This document shows, piece after piece, positions 23,695 to 30,313 of a DNA stretch of 38,261 nucleotides (positions within the stretch are counted from its first letter, which is position 1; each line of letters begins with the position of its first letter). Origin of the DNA: an uncultured Acidobacteriota bacterium (GTDB lineage: Bacteria; Acidobacteriota; Terriglobia; Bryobacterales; Bryobacteraceae); assembly GCA_902825945.1 (NCBI GenBank), contig CADECY010000091.1, positions 1 to 38,261 on the forward strand, written 5' to 3'. The position numbers and the translations under genes were made by a program. Below the pieces are notes generated by a model, which saw only the letters and a program-made list of their open reading frames with translations, did not search any database and had not been told where the DNA came from.

Positions 23695-24121
23695 TGGCGA
23701 GATTCTATTCCACGAGAACTTCCCGCTGCTTCGTGTTCAGGAACTCCGGCAAATCGGTCATGATGTGCTGACCTCGCTCGAAGCCGGCAAGGCAAACCTC
23801 GCCGTGCCTGATGAAGAGGTGCTCACGTTTGCGGCCACGGAGGGACGCGCCGTTCTCACTCTCAACCGAAAGCAGTTCGTGCGCCTCCATCGGCACCATG
23901 TGGAGCACTCGGGAATCGTGGTTTGCACGTACGGCGCGAACCAGGCGAGGCTCGCGACGCGCATCAATCAGGCCGTCGCATCCCCGAACCACGCAGACAA
24001 ACCTACGACGTCACCATCACAGCTACTGAACAAATCACGCACTGCGCCCTCCACCCGCCGAGCGCTCCCCGCTTTCGTCAACCGAGGGCATACAATCGAT
24101 TCCATAGCCTCGCGAAGTTAG
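23694..24121 (+). pseudogene. DUF5615 PIN-like toxin with a -1 frameshift near its start
   Basis: The ATG at 23694 overlaps the DUF433 stop and opens MARFYS, the normal start of DUF5615 toxins. One base appears to be missing before 23712: the expected next residues DENFP are found only in the next frame, as ENFPLLRVQELRQIGHDVL. That frame continues correctly with LAVPDEEVLTFAATEGRAVL, TLNRKQFVRLHRHHVEHSGI and ARLATRINQAV. Restoring one base gives a complete toxin of usual length up to about 23980; the frame then runs on to 24121 with unrelated-looking residues. It is either a genuinely inactivated toxin or a sequencing error. The conserved acidic residues of the PIN-like site (D/ENFP, TLNRKQF) are otherwise present. 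Confidence 0.85.
24091..24096 (+). promoter_or_regulatory. Candidate -10 box for the reverse transcriptase gene
   Basis: TACAAT, the same hexamer used at several genes here. It would give a leader of about 46 nt before GTG 24149, with a small TCGC/GCGA hairpin and CTGAGG as ribosome site. This gene therefore has a true leader, unlike most neighbours. Confidence 0.35.
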
Positions 24122-24148
24122 CGAATCGGAGAAGCTGAGGTTTTCGTC

Positions 24149-25702
24149 GTGAGCGTTTCGAATAAACTTGCGCCCGCATCGCTCGAATGGGCGCTGCGTC
24201 ATCTCGCCCTAGAGGGCGACGGCGATGTGTTTCCCGTCCCGTTCGAGATCCGCGTCATCCAGGACCAATGGCCGAGTCTCAAGCCAAAACTCGAGAACAT
24301 CGACATCACGAATCACCTGTGGCAATCGCCACGCAGTGTTCTCGTACCACGCGACGAGATGTCCTTTCGTCGGGCGTGCCAACTTGACCCGATCGACGCG
24401 CTCCTCTTCAGCGCAACCATCTACGAAATCGGCAAGGCCATCGAGCAGCGGCGGCGACCAGCCAACGAAGTCTTCAGCTACCGCTTCGCACCAGACGTGA
24501 ACGGCGCCCTGTTCTCCAAACCCAATCCTTGGGAGCAATTCTGGCAGGAGGCCAAGAAACGAGCAGAAGGCCACGCCTATGCATTCACGCTCGACATCAC
24601 GGATTACTACAACCAGATCTACCATCACACCCTCGAAAATCAACTTCTCACCTGCGCCGTTCCCACGCCGCATCGCAAAGCAATCCTTGGTCTTCTCAGC
24701 AGAGTCAGTGACGGCGTCTCACGCGGCATCCCCATCGGCCCACACGCGGCCCACCTCCTGGCGGAACTCAATCTCGTTCCCCTCGACGACCTGCTCACGC
24801 TGCAAGAGATACCGTTCATCCGGTACGTTGACGACATTCACGTGTACTGCGACACACCCCGGGCAGGACAACAAATCATCTTTACGATCGCCGAATACCT
24901 CGACAGGTCGCAAAAGCTCACGCTCAACAACCAGAAGACTGAGCGGCGCACCAGGGGTCAGTATCGCGATCATACAGCCGCCATGCTCCTCGACAATCCT
25001 ATCAACGCGGCGGAGCAACGCATCCTCAAAGTGATCAGAGGACGAGGGGGCGGATACACGAGGATCAATATCACCGATCTCACCGCCGACGAACTGACGA
25101 ACTGTAGTGGGGCGAATATCCGGGCAATTCTTGAAGAGTATCTCAGGGCCGCGGATCCCAACTATACGCGCCTCCGCTGGTTTCTGCGACGACTCTCACA
25201 GCTAGGCGTTCCGGGAGGTGTCGACTTCGTCCTCGAGCACCTGGAGCAACTTCTACCGGCGATTGGCGATGTCGCCTCGTACCTTAACGCCGCGATCGGG
25301 TCGTACACCGGGGACTGGCCAAAAGCCGGGAAGGGTATTCTCCGCGCGCTCGAAGACCCCATCGTGGAGAAGAATGAGTACCTGCAAGTCGTCCTCCTGA
25401 GCTTGTTTGCCCGAATCAAGGAGCTCAACCACCTCCAAGACTTGGTCCAATCCTACGACGACTGCTCGCCCGCGGCGCGGCGCAAGATCATGCTCGTTGC
25501 CGCGCAGGCTCCGGCCGCAGCGTCGTGGCTCCAGGTCAAGCGCGCAACGTTCGGCACCATGGATCCCTGGCAGCGCCGAGCGTACCTCTATGCAACCAAA
25601 CAACTTCCCCCCGACGAGCGAAGGCACTGGCTTAGTGACGTCCGCGCCACGTTCTCTCCTCTTGAAGAGGCGATCGCGGCTTCAGCTTCAGCCAAGAAGT
25701 AG
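24149..25702 (+). CDS. Reverse transcriptase of the unknown-group/Abi-like class with helical-repeat C-terminal half
   Basis: A 517-aa protein. N-terminal part: PVPFEIRVIQDQWPSLKP, SVLVPRDEMSFRRACQLDPI. RT motif A is LDITDYYNQIYHH near 149-161, motif B is RGIPIGPHAAHLLAELNL near 192-209, motif C is FIRYVDDIHVY with the catalytic YVDD near 226, and motif D is KLTLNNQKTERR near 257-268. The C-terminal about 230 residues are helical (FLRRLSQLGVPGG, YLQVVLLSLFARIKEL) and end in WQRRAYLYA and PPDERRHW, like a HEAT-type repeat tail. It lacks the group II intron maturase X/En parts and retron features. Related RTs act in phage defence (Abi/DRT), so that is the leading hypothesis; exact group not assigned. 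It starts at GTG with CTGAGG upstream, between two toxin-antitoxin loci. Confidence 0.88.
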   Translation: MSVSNKLAPASLEWALRHLALEGDGDVFPVPFEIRVIQDQWPSLKPKLENIDITNHLWQSPRSVLVPRDEMSFRRACQLDPIDALLFSATIYEIGKAIEQRRRPANEVFSYRFAPDVNGALFSKPNPWEQFWQEAKKRAEGHAYAFTLDITDYYNQIYHHTLENQLLTCAVPTPHRKAILGLLSRVSDGVSRGIPIGPHAAHLLAELNLVPLDDLLTLQEIPFIRYVDDIHVYCDTPRAGQQIIFTIAEYLDRSQKLTLNNQKTERRTRGQYRDHTAAMLLDNPINAAEQRILKVIRGRGGGYTRINITDLTADELTNCSGANIRAILEEYLRAADPNYTRLRWFLRRLSQLGVPGGVDFVLEHLEQLLPAIGDVASYLNAAIGSYTGDWPKAGKGILRALEDPIVEKNEYLQVVLLSLFARIKELNHLQDLVQSYDDCSPAARRKIMLVAAQAPAAASWLQVKRATFGTMDPWQRRAYLYATKQLPPDERRHWLSDVRATFSPLEEAIAASASAKK

Positions 25703-25739
25703 CTGAGATCGCGCCGCTCTCGCACCATCTCATCCAAGC

Positions 25740-25767
25740 TGGGCGCCTGGCGAGGATTCGAACTCCG
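25740..25767 (-). other. tRNA 3'-end fragment (T arm + acceptor strand + CCA)
   Basis: Read on the minus strand: T stem CGGAG, T loop TTCGAAT, CCTCG, a 7-nt acceptor strand CCAGGCG, discriminator C, then CCA. The spacing is exactly that of a tRNA 3' end, with one T-stem mismatch. No matching 5' half is present. It starts 38 bp after the RT stop and is probably an integration-site remnant. Confidence 0.55.
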
Positions 25768-25803
25768 AGGGCAACGTAGCAACGCCGAAGGCGGTGGCGG
25801 GCC

Positions 25804-25809
25804 TATACT
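25804..25809 (+). promoter_or_regulatory. -10 box of hicBA
   Basis: TATACT ends 7 nt before the hicB ATG at 25817, predicting a leaderless hicBA mRNA. The GGAG at 25812-25815 is too close to the ATG to act as a normal ribosome site. Confidence 0.5.
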
Positions 25810-25816
25810 GTGGAGT

Positions 25817-26041
25817 ATGGATGAGATTCTCATCGTGGTCGAAAAGTGCCCTGAGTCGGGATACCTTGTCGCTTCTTGGGACGAACCCTCCGGTGGCGGT
25901 GGCATTTCGACCCAGGCTGCCGACTTGCGTGAACTCCAGGGAGCGGTGGATGACGCGGTCCGATGCCATTTTGAACTGGGCGAAAGGCCCAAGTCGATCC
26001 GCTATCATTTCGTCTCCGATCCAGTTCTCGCCACCACATGA
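25817..26041 (+). CDS. hicB: HicB-family antitoxin (short form)
   Basis: A 74-aa protein with the partial RNase-H-like HicB fold: ILIVVEKCPESGYLVASWDE at the N-terminus (the Y/VA segment is typical), then GGGISTQAADLRELQGAVDD and AVRCHFELGERP. It has no C-terminal DNA-binding domain, as in many short HicB proteins, so transcriptional autoregulation would need the complex or another factor. The order is antitoxin first, then toxin, overlapping by 4 nt (ATGA). It neutralises HicA by covering its active site. Transcription is probably from its own leaderless promoter and not from the RT gene. Confidence 0.85.
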   Translation: MDEILIVVEKCPESGYLVASWDEPSGGGGISTQAADLRELQGAVDDAVRCHFELGERPKSIRYHFVSDPVLATT

Positions 26042-26256
26042 AACTTCCGCGTGACGTTTCAGGCGAGTCACTGTGCCGCGCTTTGACTCGACTGGGATAT
26101 GCTCGGAAAGGCCAAACAGGTTCTCACGTGAAACTGACAAAGGGTAGCCGAACTGTCACAGTCCCTGCCCACGGGTCGATCGCTCCAGGAACGCTCGCAA
26201 ACATCCTTCGCCAAGCGGACATCGACATCGAGAAGCTGCTCCAGCATTTGCGCTGA
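26038..26256 (+). CDS. hicA: HicA-family mRNA interferase toxin
   Basis: A 72-aa double-stranded-RNA-binding-like ribonuclease that cleaves mRNA. It shows the full family pattern: MKLPRDVSGESLCRALTRLG, YARKGQTGSHVKL with the catalytic His in GSH, TVTVPAHGSIAPGTL and the terminal ILRQADIDIEKLLQHL. Length is normal and no defect is visible, so the toxin looks functional. It is translated by coupling to hicB. It lies between two tRNA 3'-end fragments, which supports its being an acquired cassette. Confidence 0.92.
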   Translation: MKLPRDVSGESLCRALTRLGYARKGQTGSHVKLTKGSRTVTVPAHGSIAPGTLANILRQADIDIEKLLQHLR

Positions 26257-26589
26257 GGCCAACTGAGGTGGGATCAGACATCACCGCTTCAGACGGCCGG
26301 AGAGAAGCCGCCGCGTACATGGCGCGTGAGGATTGTGCCGGACACGTCTGGGACACTTGCCGACGGTTCCAGAGGCCTTGATGACGGCTTGTGAATTGGC
26401 TCCCCACACTGGATTCGAACCATTGAGCCTGCGTTTCCCAGGGCAAGTGCGGTTGTTGTGGCTCGCCGCGGCTTGCTTCACAATGAGTGGTCACGGTCCG
26501 GGATTTGGCGACGTTTCATCTCCTGGATTAACTCGGCCTGCGAGTCGACCGGCCTCGAAGCGAGGCGTGGCGGCCGAACGTCGACAGCC
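26257..26589. other. 333-bp gene-free stretch after hicA, carrying a tRNA-like fragment
   Basis: No maintained reading frame is visible. Peptides such as HTGFEPLSLRFPG in one frame are the usual spurious product of antisense tRNA sequence. The only recognisable element is the tRNA 3' end at 26397-26424. It probably marks the island boundary before the permease gene. Confidence 0.5.
26397..26424 (-). other. Second tRNA 3'-end fragment (T arm + acceptor strand + CCA)
   Basis: On the minus strand: AATGG, loop TTCGAAT, CCAGT, acceptor strand GTGGGGA, discriminator G, CCA, with exact tRNA geometry and one T-stem mismatch. The complementary TCCCCAC 5' strand is absent at the expected distance, so this is a fragment. 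It has the same orientation as the fragment 657 bp upstream. Confidence 0.6.
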
Positions 26590-28083
26590 CTACGAAACCG
26601 CCTGCGTCCGCTTCCGGCTATAGAAAAAGTAGATCACCAAGCCCAGCGCGAGCCACCCGAAGAACCGGACCCACGTCTGCAAGGGCAAGCTCATCATCAG
26701 CACCAGACACGACACGATCGAGAACATGGGCAGCAGCGGCACTAGCGGCACCCGGAATCCGCGCGGACGTTCGGGCTGACGCCGGCGCAGTACAATCACG
26801 CCCGCCGACACCACGATGAACGCGAACAGCGTCCCGATGTTCGCCAGGTCCGCGAATGTTCCGATGTCCCAGATTCCCGCCGGAATGCCGACCACGAATC
26901 CCGCGATCACCGTGCTCACGTGCGGTGTGCGGAACTTCGGATGGACCGCCGAGAAGAAGTCCGGCAGCAGTTTGTCGCGCGACATCGCAAACCAGATGCG
27001 CGCTTGTCCGTACTGATAAACGAGCAGCGAACTCAGCATTCCGACCAGCGCGCCGATCGAGACCCAGCGGCGGATGCCGTCGTATCCCAGTTGCTTGAGC
27101 GCCGTCGCGACGGGCGCCGCGTTGGCGAGCGTTTTGTAGTTCGCGATTCCGCTGAGCACGAGCGCGACCGCGACATAAAGCAGCGTGCAGATGACCAGTG
27201 ACACCATCAGTCCGATGGGGAGATCGCGCTGCGGATTGCGGCACTCCTCCGCTGCGGTCGAAACGGAATCGAACCCGATGTAGGTGAAGAAAACGATCGC
27301 CGCGCCGGTCATGACGCCCGAGGCGCCGTTCGGAAAAAACGGATTCCAGTTCTCGGTCTTCACCGCGCCCGCCGCGCCGAAGATGAAGATGAAGATCGCG
27401 AGCAGTTTCACCACGACCATGATGTTGTTGGCACCCGCCGATTCGCGCAGGCCCTTCACGAGCAGCCACGTCAACACCATCAGAATCAGAAACGACGGGA
27501 GATTGAACCAGCTTCCCGTGAACTGGCCTTCGATCAGCATCGGCTCGGATAACTCTTTCGGCAAACGCACGCCGAAGAGTCCGTCGAGAATGTCGTTGAA
27601 GTACGCCGAAAAGCCGACCGCCACCGCCATGTTCGACACCGCGTATTCGAGGATCAGATCCCAGCCGATGATCCACGCGAAGAGTTCGCCGAGCGTTGCG
27701 TAGGCGTAGGTGTAGGCACTACCCGCGATCGGAATCATCGACGCCAGTTCGGCATAACAAAGCGCCGCGAAACTGCAGGCGAGCGCGACCAGAATGAACG
27801 ACAGCGCGATCCCCGGACCCGCGCCCGGCCGGCCCACCGTCGATAGCGCGTCCGGACCGTATCGCAGCAAGTCGAGCAGCGGCGCATGCAGCACGCTCTT
27901 GAAGCTCAGCGTCTCGCCCGCCGCCGCGGTTCCGGTGAGGATGAAGATTCCCGACCCAATCACCGCCCCGATGCCGAGCGCCGTGAGCGACCATGGCCCC
28001 AGCGTCTTGCTCAGCTTGTGATTCGGATCCTCGGAATCGGCGATCAACTGATCGATGTTCTTCGTGCGGAAGAGCGGATTCAT
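26590..28083 (-). CDS. APC-superfamily amino acid permease (cationic amino acid transporter-like)
   Basis: A 497-aa integral membrane transporter with about 12 predicted helices. The N-terminal signature is LTALGIGAVIGSGIFILTGT (TM1, with the GxGxxIGSGIF-type unwound substrate site), then CYAELASMIPIAGSAYTYAY (TM3 region) and AWIIGWDLILEYAVSNMAVA. VFFTYIGFDSVSTAAEECRN (TM6) is diagnostic of the CAT/YfnA group. It imports amino acids by proton- or gradient-driven transport; the exact substrate cannot be told. It lies 36 bp downstream of a DPP-IV peptidase gene on the same strand, so peptide cleavage and amino acid uptake may be co-expressed. Its leader AGGCGTTTC matches that of the HD-GYP gene. 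Confidence 0.93.
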   Translation of the reverse strand: MNPLFRTKNIDQLIADSEDPNHKLSKTLGPWSLTALGIGAVIGSGIFILTGTAAAGETLSFKSVLHAPLLDLLRYGPDALSTVGRPGAGPGIALSFILVALACSFAALCYAELASMIPIAGSAYTYAYATLGELFAWIIGWDLILEYAVSNMAVAVGFSAYFNDILDGLFGVRLPKELSEPMLIEGQFTGSWFNLPSFLILMVLTWLLVKGLRESAGANNIMVVVKLLAIFIFIFGAAGAVKTENWNPFFPNGASGVMTGAAIVFFTYIGFDSVSTAAEECRNPQRDLPIGLMVSLVICTLLYVAVALVLSGIANYKTLANAAPVATALKQLGYDGIRRWVSIGALVGMLSSLLVYQYGQARIWFAMSRDKLLPDFFSAVHPKFRTPHVSTVIAGFVVGIPAGIWDIGTFADLANIGTLFAFIVVSAGVIVLRRRQPERPRGFRVPLVPLLPMFSIVSCLVLMMSLPLQTWVRFFGWLALGLVIYFFYSRKRTQAVS

Positions 28084-28119
28084 GAAACGCCTATGATAAC
28101 CCGCTCGCCTCGAACCCGC

Positions 28120-30255
28120 TCATTTCGCGGCGAGATGGCGTTCGAAGAAGGCGGTCATTCCCTCGAGCATGTGCTTGCGCGCCGTGCCGGTGACGCCGTG
28201 GGCTTTCTGCGGATAGAGCAGCAGGTCGAACTGTTTGCCGGCCTTCTGCAACGCGTCCATCATGCGCAGCGTGTGTTGAAAGAGCACGTTGTCGTCCTCG
28301 AAGTTGTGCGCGAGCATCAGCTTGTCCTGGAGTTTGTCTGCTTGAAAGACGACCGAACTCGCGCGATAGCCCTCTTCGTTTTGCTGCGGAAGCCCGAGGT
28401 AACGCTCGGTGTAGATCGTGTCGTACTGTCGCCAGTCGGTGGGCGGCGCTCCGGACACTCCCGCCGCGAACGTGCCGGGCGCGTTGAACAGACTGTAGAG
28501 CGTCATGTAGCCGCCATAGCTCCAACCGTACATGCCGATGCGCTTCGGATCCACGAATCCAAGCGAGATCAGATGCTTGACCCCTTCGATCTGATCGGCG
28601 AGTTCCTGCTTTCCGAAACGCCGGTAGAGCTGCTTTTCGAACACGTGGCCGCGGCCCGCTGATCCGCGATTGTCCACTTGCCAGATCACGAACCCGCGAT
28701 GGGCGAGCACTTGATCCCAGTCGGCGCCGCGCCACTGATCCTTGACGTTCTGCGCGTGCGGTCCGCCGTAGACCATCACGATCGCTGGATAGCGCTTCGA
28801 CGCATCGAACCCCGCGGGCTTGATCATGCGCGCGTGGAACATCGTTCCGTCCGCGCCCTTGAACTCGAGGAATTCGTTGGGCACGAAGGCGAGATCGTCG
28901 AGCGGTTTGCGATTCGGCGCGACTACCTCCGCTACCCGTTCGCCGTTTGCGTGATACAGGATCCTCGACACCGGCTCATCCACGTTCGACCATGTGTCAA
29001 CGTACTGTCCGCAGTCCGGCGACATCAGGATCGAGTGCCATCCGCGTTGCTTCGTCAATCGAGCCGGACCCGCGCCATCGAATCCCACGCGATAAAGTTG
29101 CCGCTCGCGCGGGCTCGCTTCGGTCGAGAGGTAGAAGACCTGACTCGCCTTTTCATCCACGCATGCGATCTCGGTCACTTCCCATTCGCCCTTGGTTAGC
29201 GGGCGGAACTCGTTCCCGTCGAGCGTGTGCAGGTAGAGGTGCCGATAACCCGAATCGCGCTCGCTACCCCACAGCAATCGCGACCCCGAGAGGAACTGGA
29301 AGTCATCGCGCAGATTGATCCACGTGGGTGCTGACTCGGAGACGAGCTTCCGGCTCTTGCCGCTCGACCCGTCCACCGCGAGCACATCCAGCTTGTCCTG
29401 AACCCGCGACAGGACGTGCACGGCGATCGAACTGGCATCCGGCATCCAGGTGACTCGCGCGATCATGCTCTCCGGATCGCGCGGGAAGTCGAGCCAGCGA
29501 GTCTTGCCTCCGCCTGCTGGAACCACGCCGATTCGCACGGCTGCGTTCTTGGTGCCCGCCTGCGGATAGCGTTGTGGTTCGGATACCGGACGCACATCGA
29601 GCAATCCACCGTGCGGATAGATCATCAGGTTGCTCACGTCGAACTGAAGGTACGCAACTCGCTTGGAATCGGGCGACCACCAGTGCGCGGTGGGGATCTG
29701 CAACTCTTCCGGGTAAACCCAGTCGAGTTCCCCGTTCCAGCGCGTGGGCGCCGCATCATGGGTGAGCCGCGTGATCTTTTTTGAAGCGACATCGAGGACA
29801 TACAGTTCGTGATCCGACCGGAAGCTGACCCGCTTGCCGTCGGGCGAGAGTTTCGGATCGGCTTCCGCCCTCGGCGTGCGGGTCAGTTGTTCCCACTTCG
29901 CCGAGTCGATGTCGAGCGCGAAGAGATCGCCGGACTCGGCAAGAAGCAGCCGCTTGCCGCCGGGGAACCACTGAACGGGCTGCTCCTTCACTCCGCGATT
30001 CACCCAGCCGAACGCATCCGGTGCGGGCACCGCGGCCGCGGCGTCTTTCAACGCGGCGAAGTCGATGAGTTCGCGCCGCCGGTTCGAGTCGAACAGCCAA
30101 AGCTTGTTCTTCTCGCGCCAGACGAAACGCGCCCCATCGGGAGCCCAGATGAATCCGGAGGCGGCGCCGGGTTCGGACGCGGTGACATCGGCGATCGTGG
30201 GTGGACGCTTGGCTGCGGACAGGGTGAGCGCGAGCAGGAGGAGCCCCAGTCTCAT
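28120..30255 (-). CDS. Prolyl oligopeptidase-family dipeptidyl peptidase IV (S9B), secreted
   Basis: 711 aa. MRLGLLLLALTLSAAKRP is a signal peptide and fixes the start at 30255. An in-frame extension to 30447 lacks such a signal. Residues about 35-440 form the DPP-IV N-terminal propeller (SGFIWAPDGARFVWREKNKL, WVYPEELQIPTAHWWSPDSK with the E-E pair that holds the substrate N-terminus). The alpha/beta hydrolase domain has GWSYGGYM (Ser near 579), HNFEDDNV with the catalytic Asp near 652 and QKAHG with the His near 685. It releases N-terminal dipeptides, mainly X-Pro. It is followed by an amino acid permease. A minus-strand TACAAT lies 8 nt before the ATG. Confidence 0.92.
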   Translation of the reverse strand: MRLGLLLLALTLSAAKRPPTIADVTASEPGAASGFIWAPDGARFVWREKNKLWLFDSNRRRELIDFAALKDAAAAVPAPDAFGWVNRGVKEQPVQWFPGGKRLLLAESGDLFALDIDSAKWEQLTRTPRAEADPKLSPDGKRVSFRSDHELYVLDVASKKITRLTHDAAPTRWNGELDWVYPEELQIPTAHWWSPDSKRVAYLQFDVSNLMIYPHGGLLDVRPVSEPQRYPQAGTKNAAVRIGVVPAGGGKTRWLDFPRDPESMIARVTWMPDASSIAVHVLSRVQDKLDVLAVDGSSGKSRKLVSESAPTWINLRDDFQFLSGSRLLWGSERDSGYRHLYLHTLDGNEFRPLTKGEWEVTEIACVDEKASQVFYLSTEASPRERQLYRVGFDGAGPARLTKQRGWHSILMSPDCGQYVDTWSNVDEPVSRILYHANGERVAEVVAPNRKPLDDLAFVPNEFLEFKGADGTMFHARMIKPAGFDASKRYPAIVMVYGGPHAQNVKDQWRGADWDQVLAHRGFVIWQVDNRGSAGRGHVFEKQLYRRFGKQELADQIEGVKHLISLGFVDPKRIGMYGWSYGGYMTLYSLFNAPGTFAAGVSGAPPTDWRQYDTIYTERYLGLPQQNEEGYRASSVVFQADKLQDKLMLAHNFEDDNVLFQHTLRMMDALQKAGKQFDLLLYPQKAHGVTGTARKHMLEGMTAFFERHLAAK

Positions 30256-30263
30256 ATCCGAGT

Positions 30264-30269
30264 ATTGTA
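30264..30269 (-). promoter_or_regulatory. -10 box of the DPP-IV gene
   Basis: TACAAT on the minus strand ends 8 nt before ATG 30255, so the mRNA would have at most a 1-2 nt leader. Confidence 0.4.
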
Positions 30270-30301
30270 GCGGGCACGGAACAAACTGCCGCGCCGTGGA
30301 G

Positions 30302-30307
30302 TCTAAT
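30302..30307 (+). promoter_or_regulatory. -10-like box of the membrane protein gene, inside a short inverted repeat
   Basis: TCTAAT ends 6 nt before ATG 30314. GAGTC and GACTC flank TAATG here, a 5-bp inverted repeat that could be an operator. Confidence 0.3.
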
Positions 30308-30313
30308 GGACTC

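Noticed and set aside
24149..25816. Retron or group II intron around the RT
   Set aside because: No maturase or endonuclease domain, no intron domain V/VI-like sequence recognised, and no clear msr/msd inverted repeats next to the gene.
26397..26475. Complete tRNA gene on the minus strand
   Set aside because: The T arm and acceptor 3' strand are present, but no complementary 5' acceptor strand, D arm or anticodon arm is found at the needed distance.
26281..26623. Small open frames in the post-hicA region
   Set aside because: They carry the typical spurious peptide made by antisense tRNA sequence and have no start signals.
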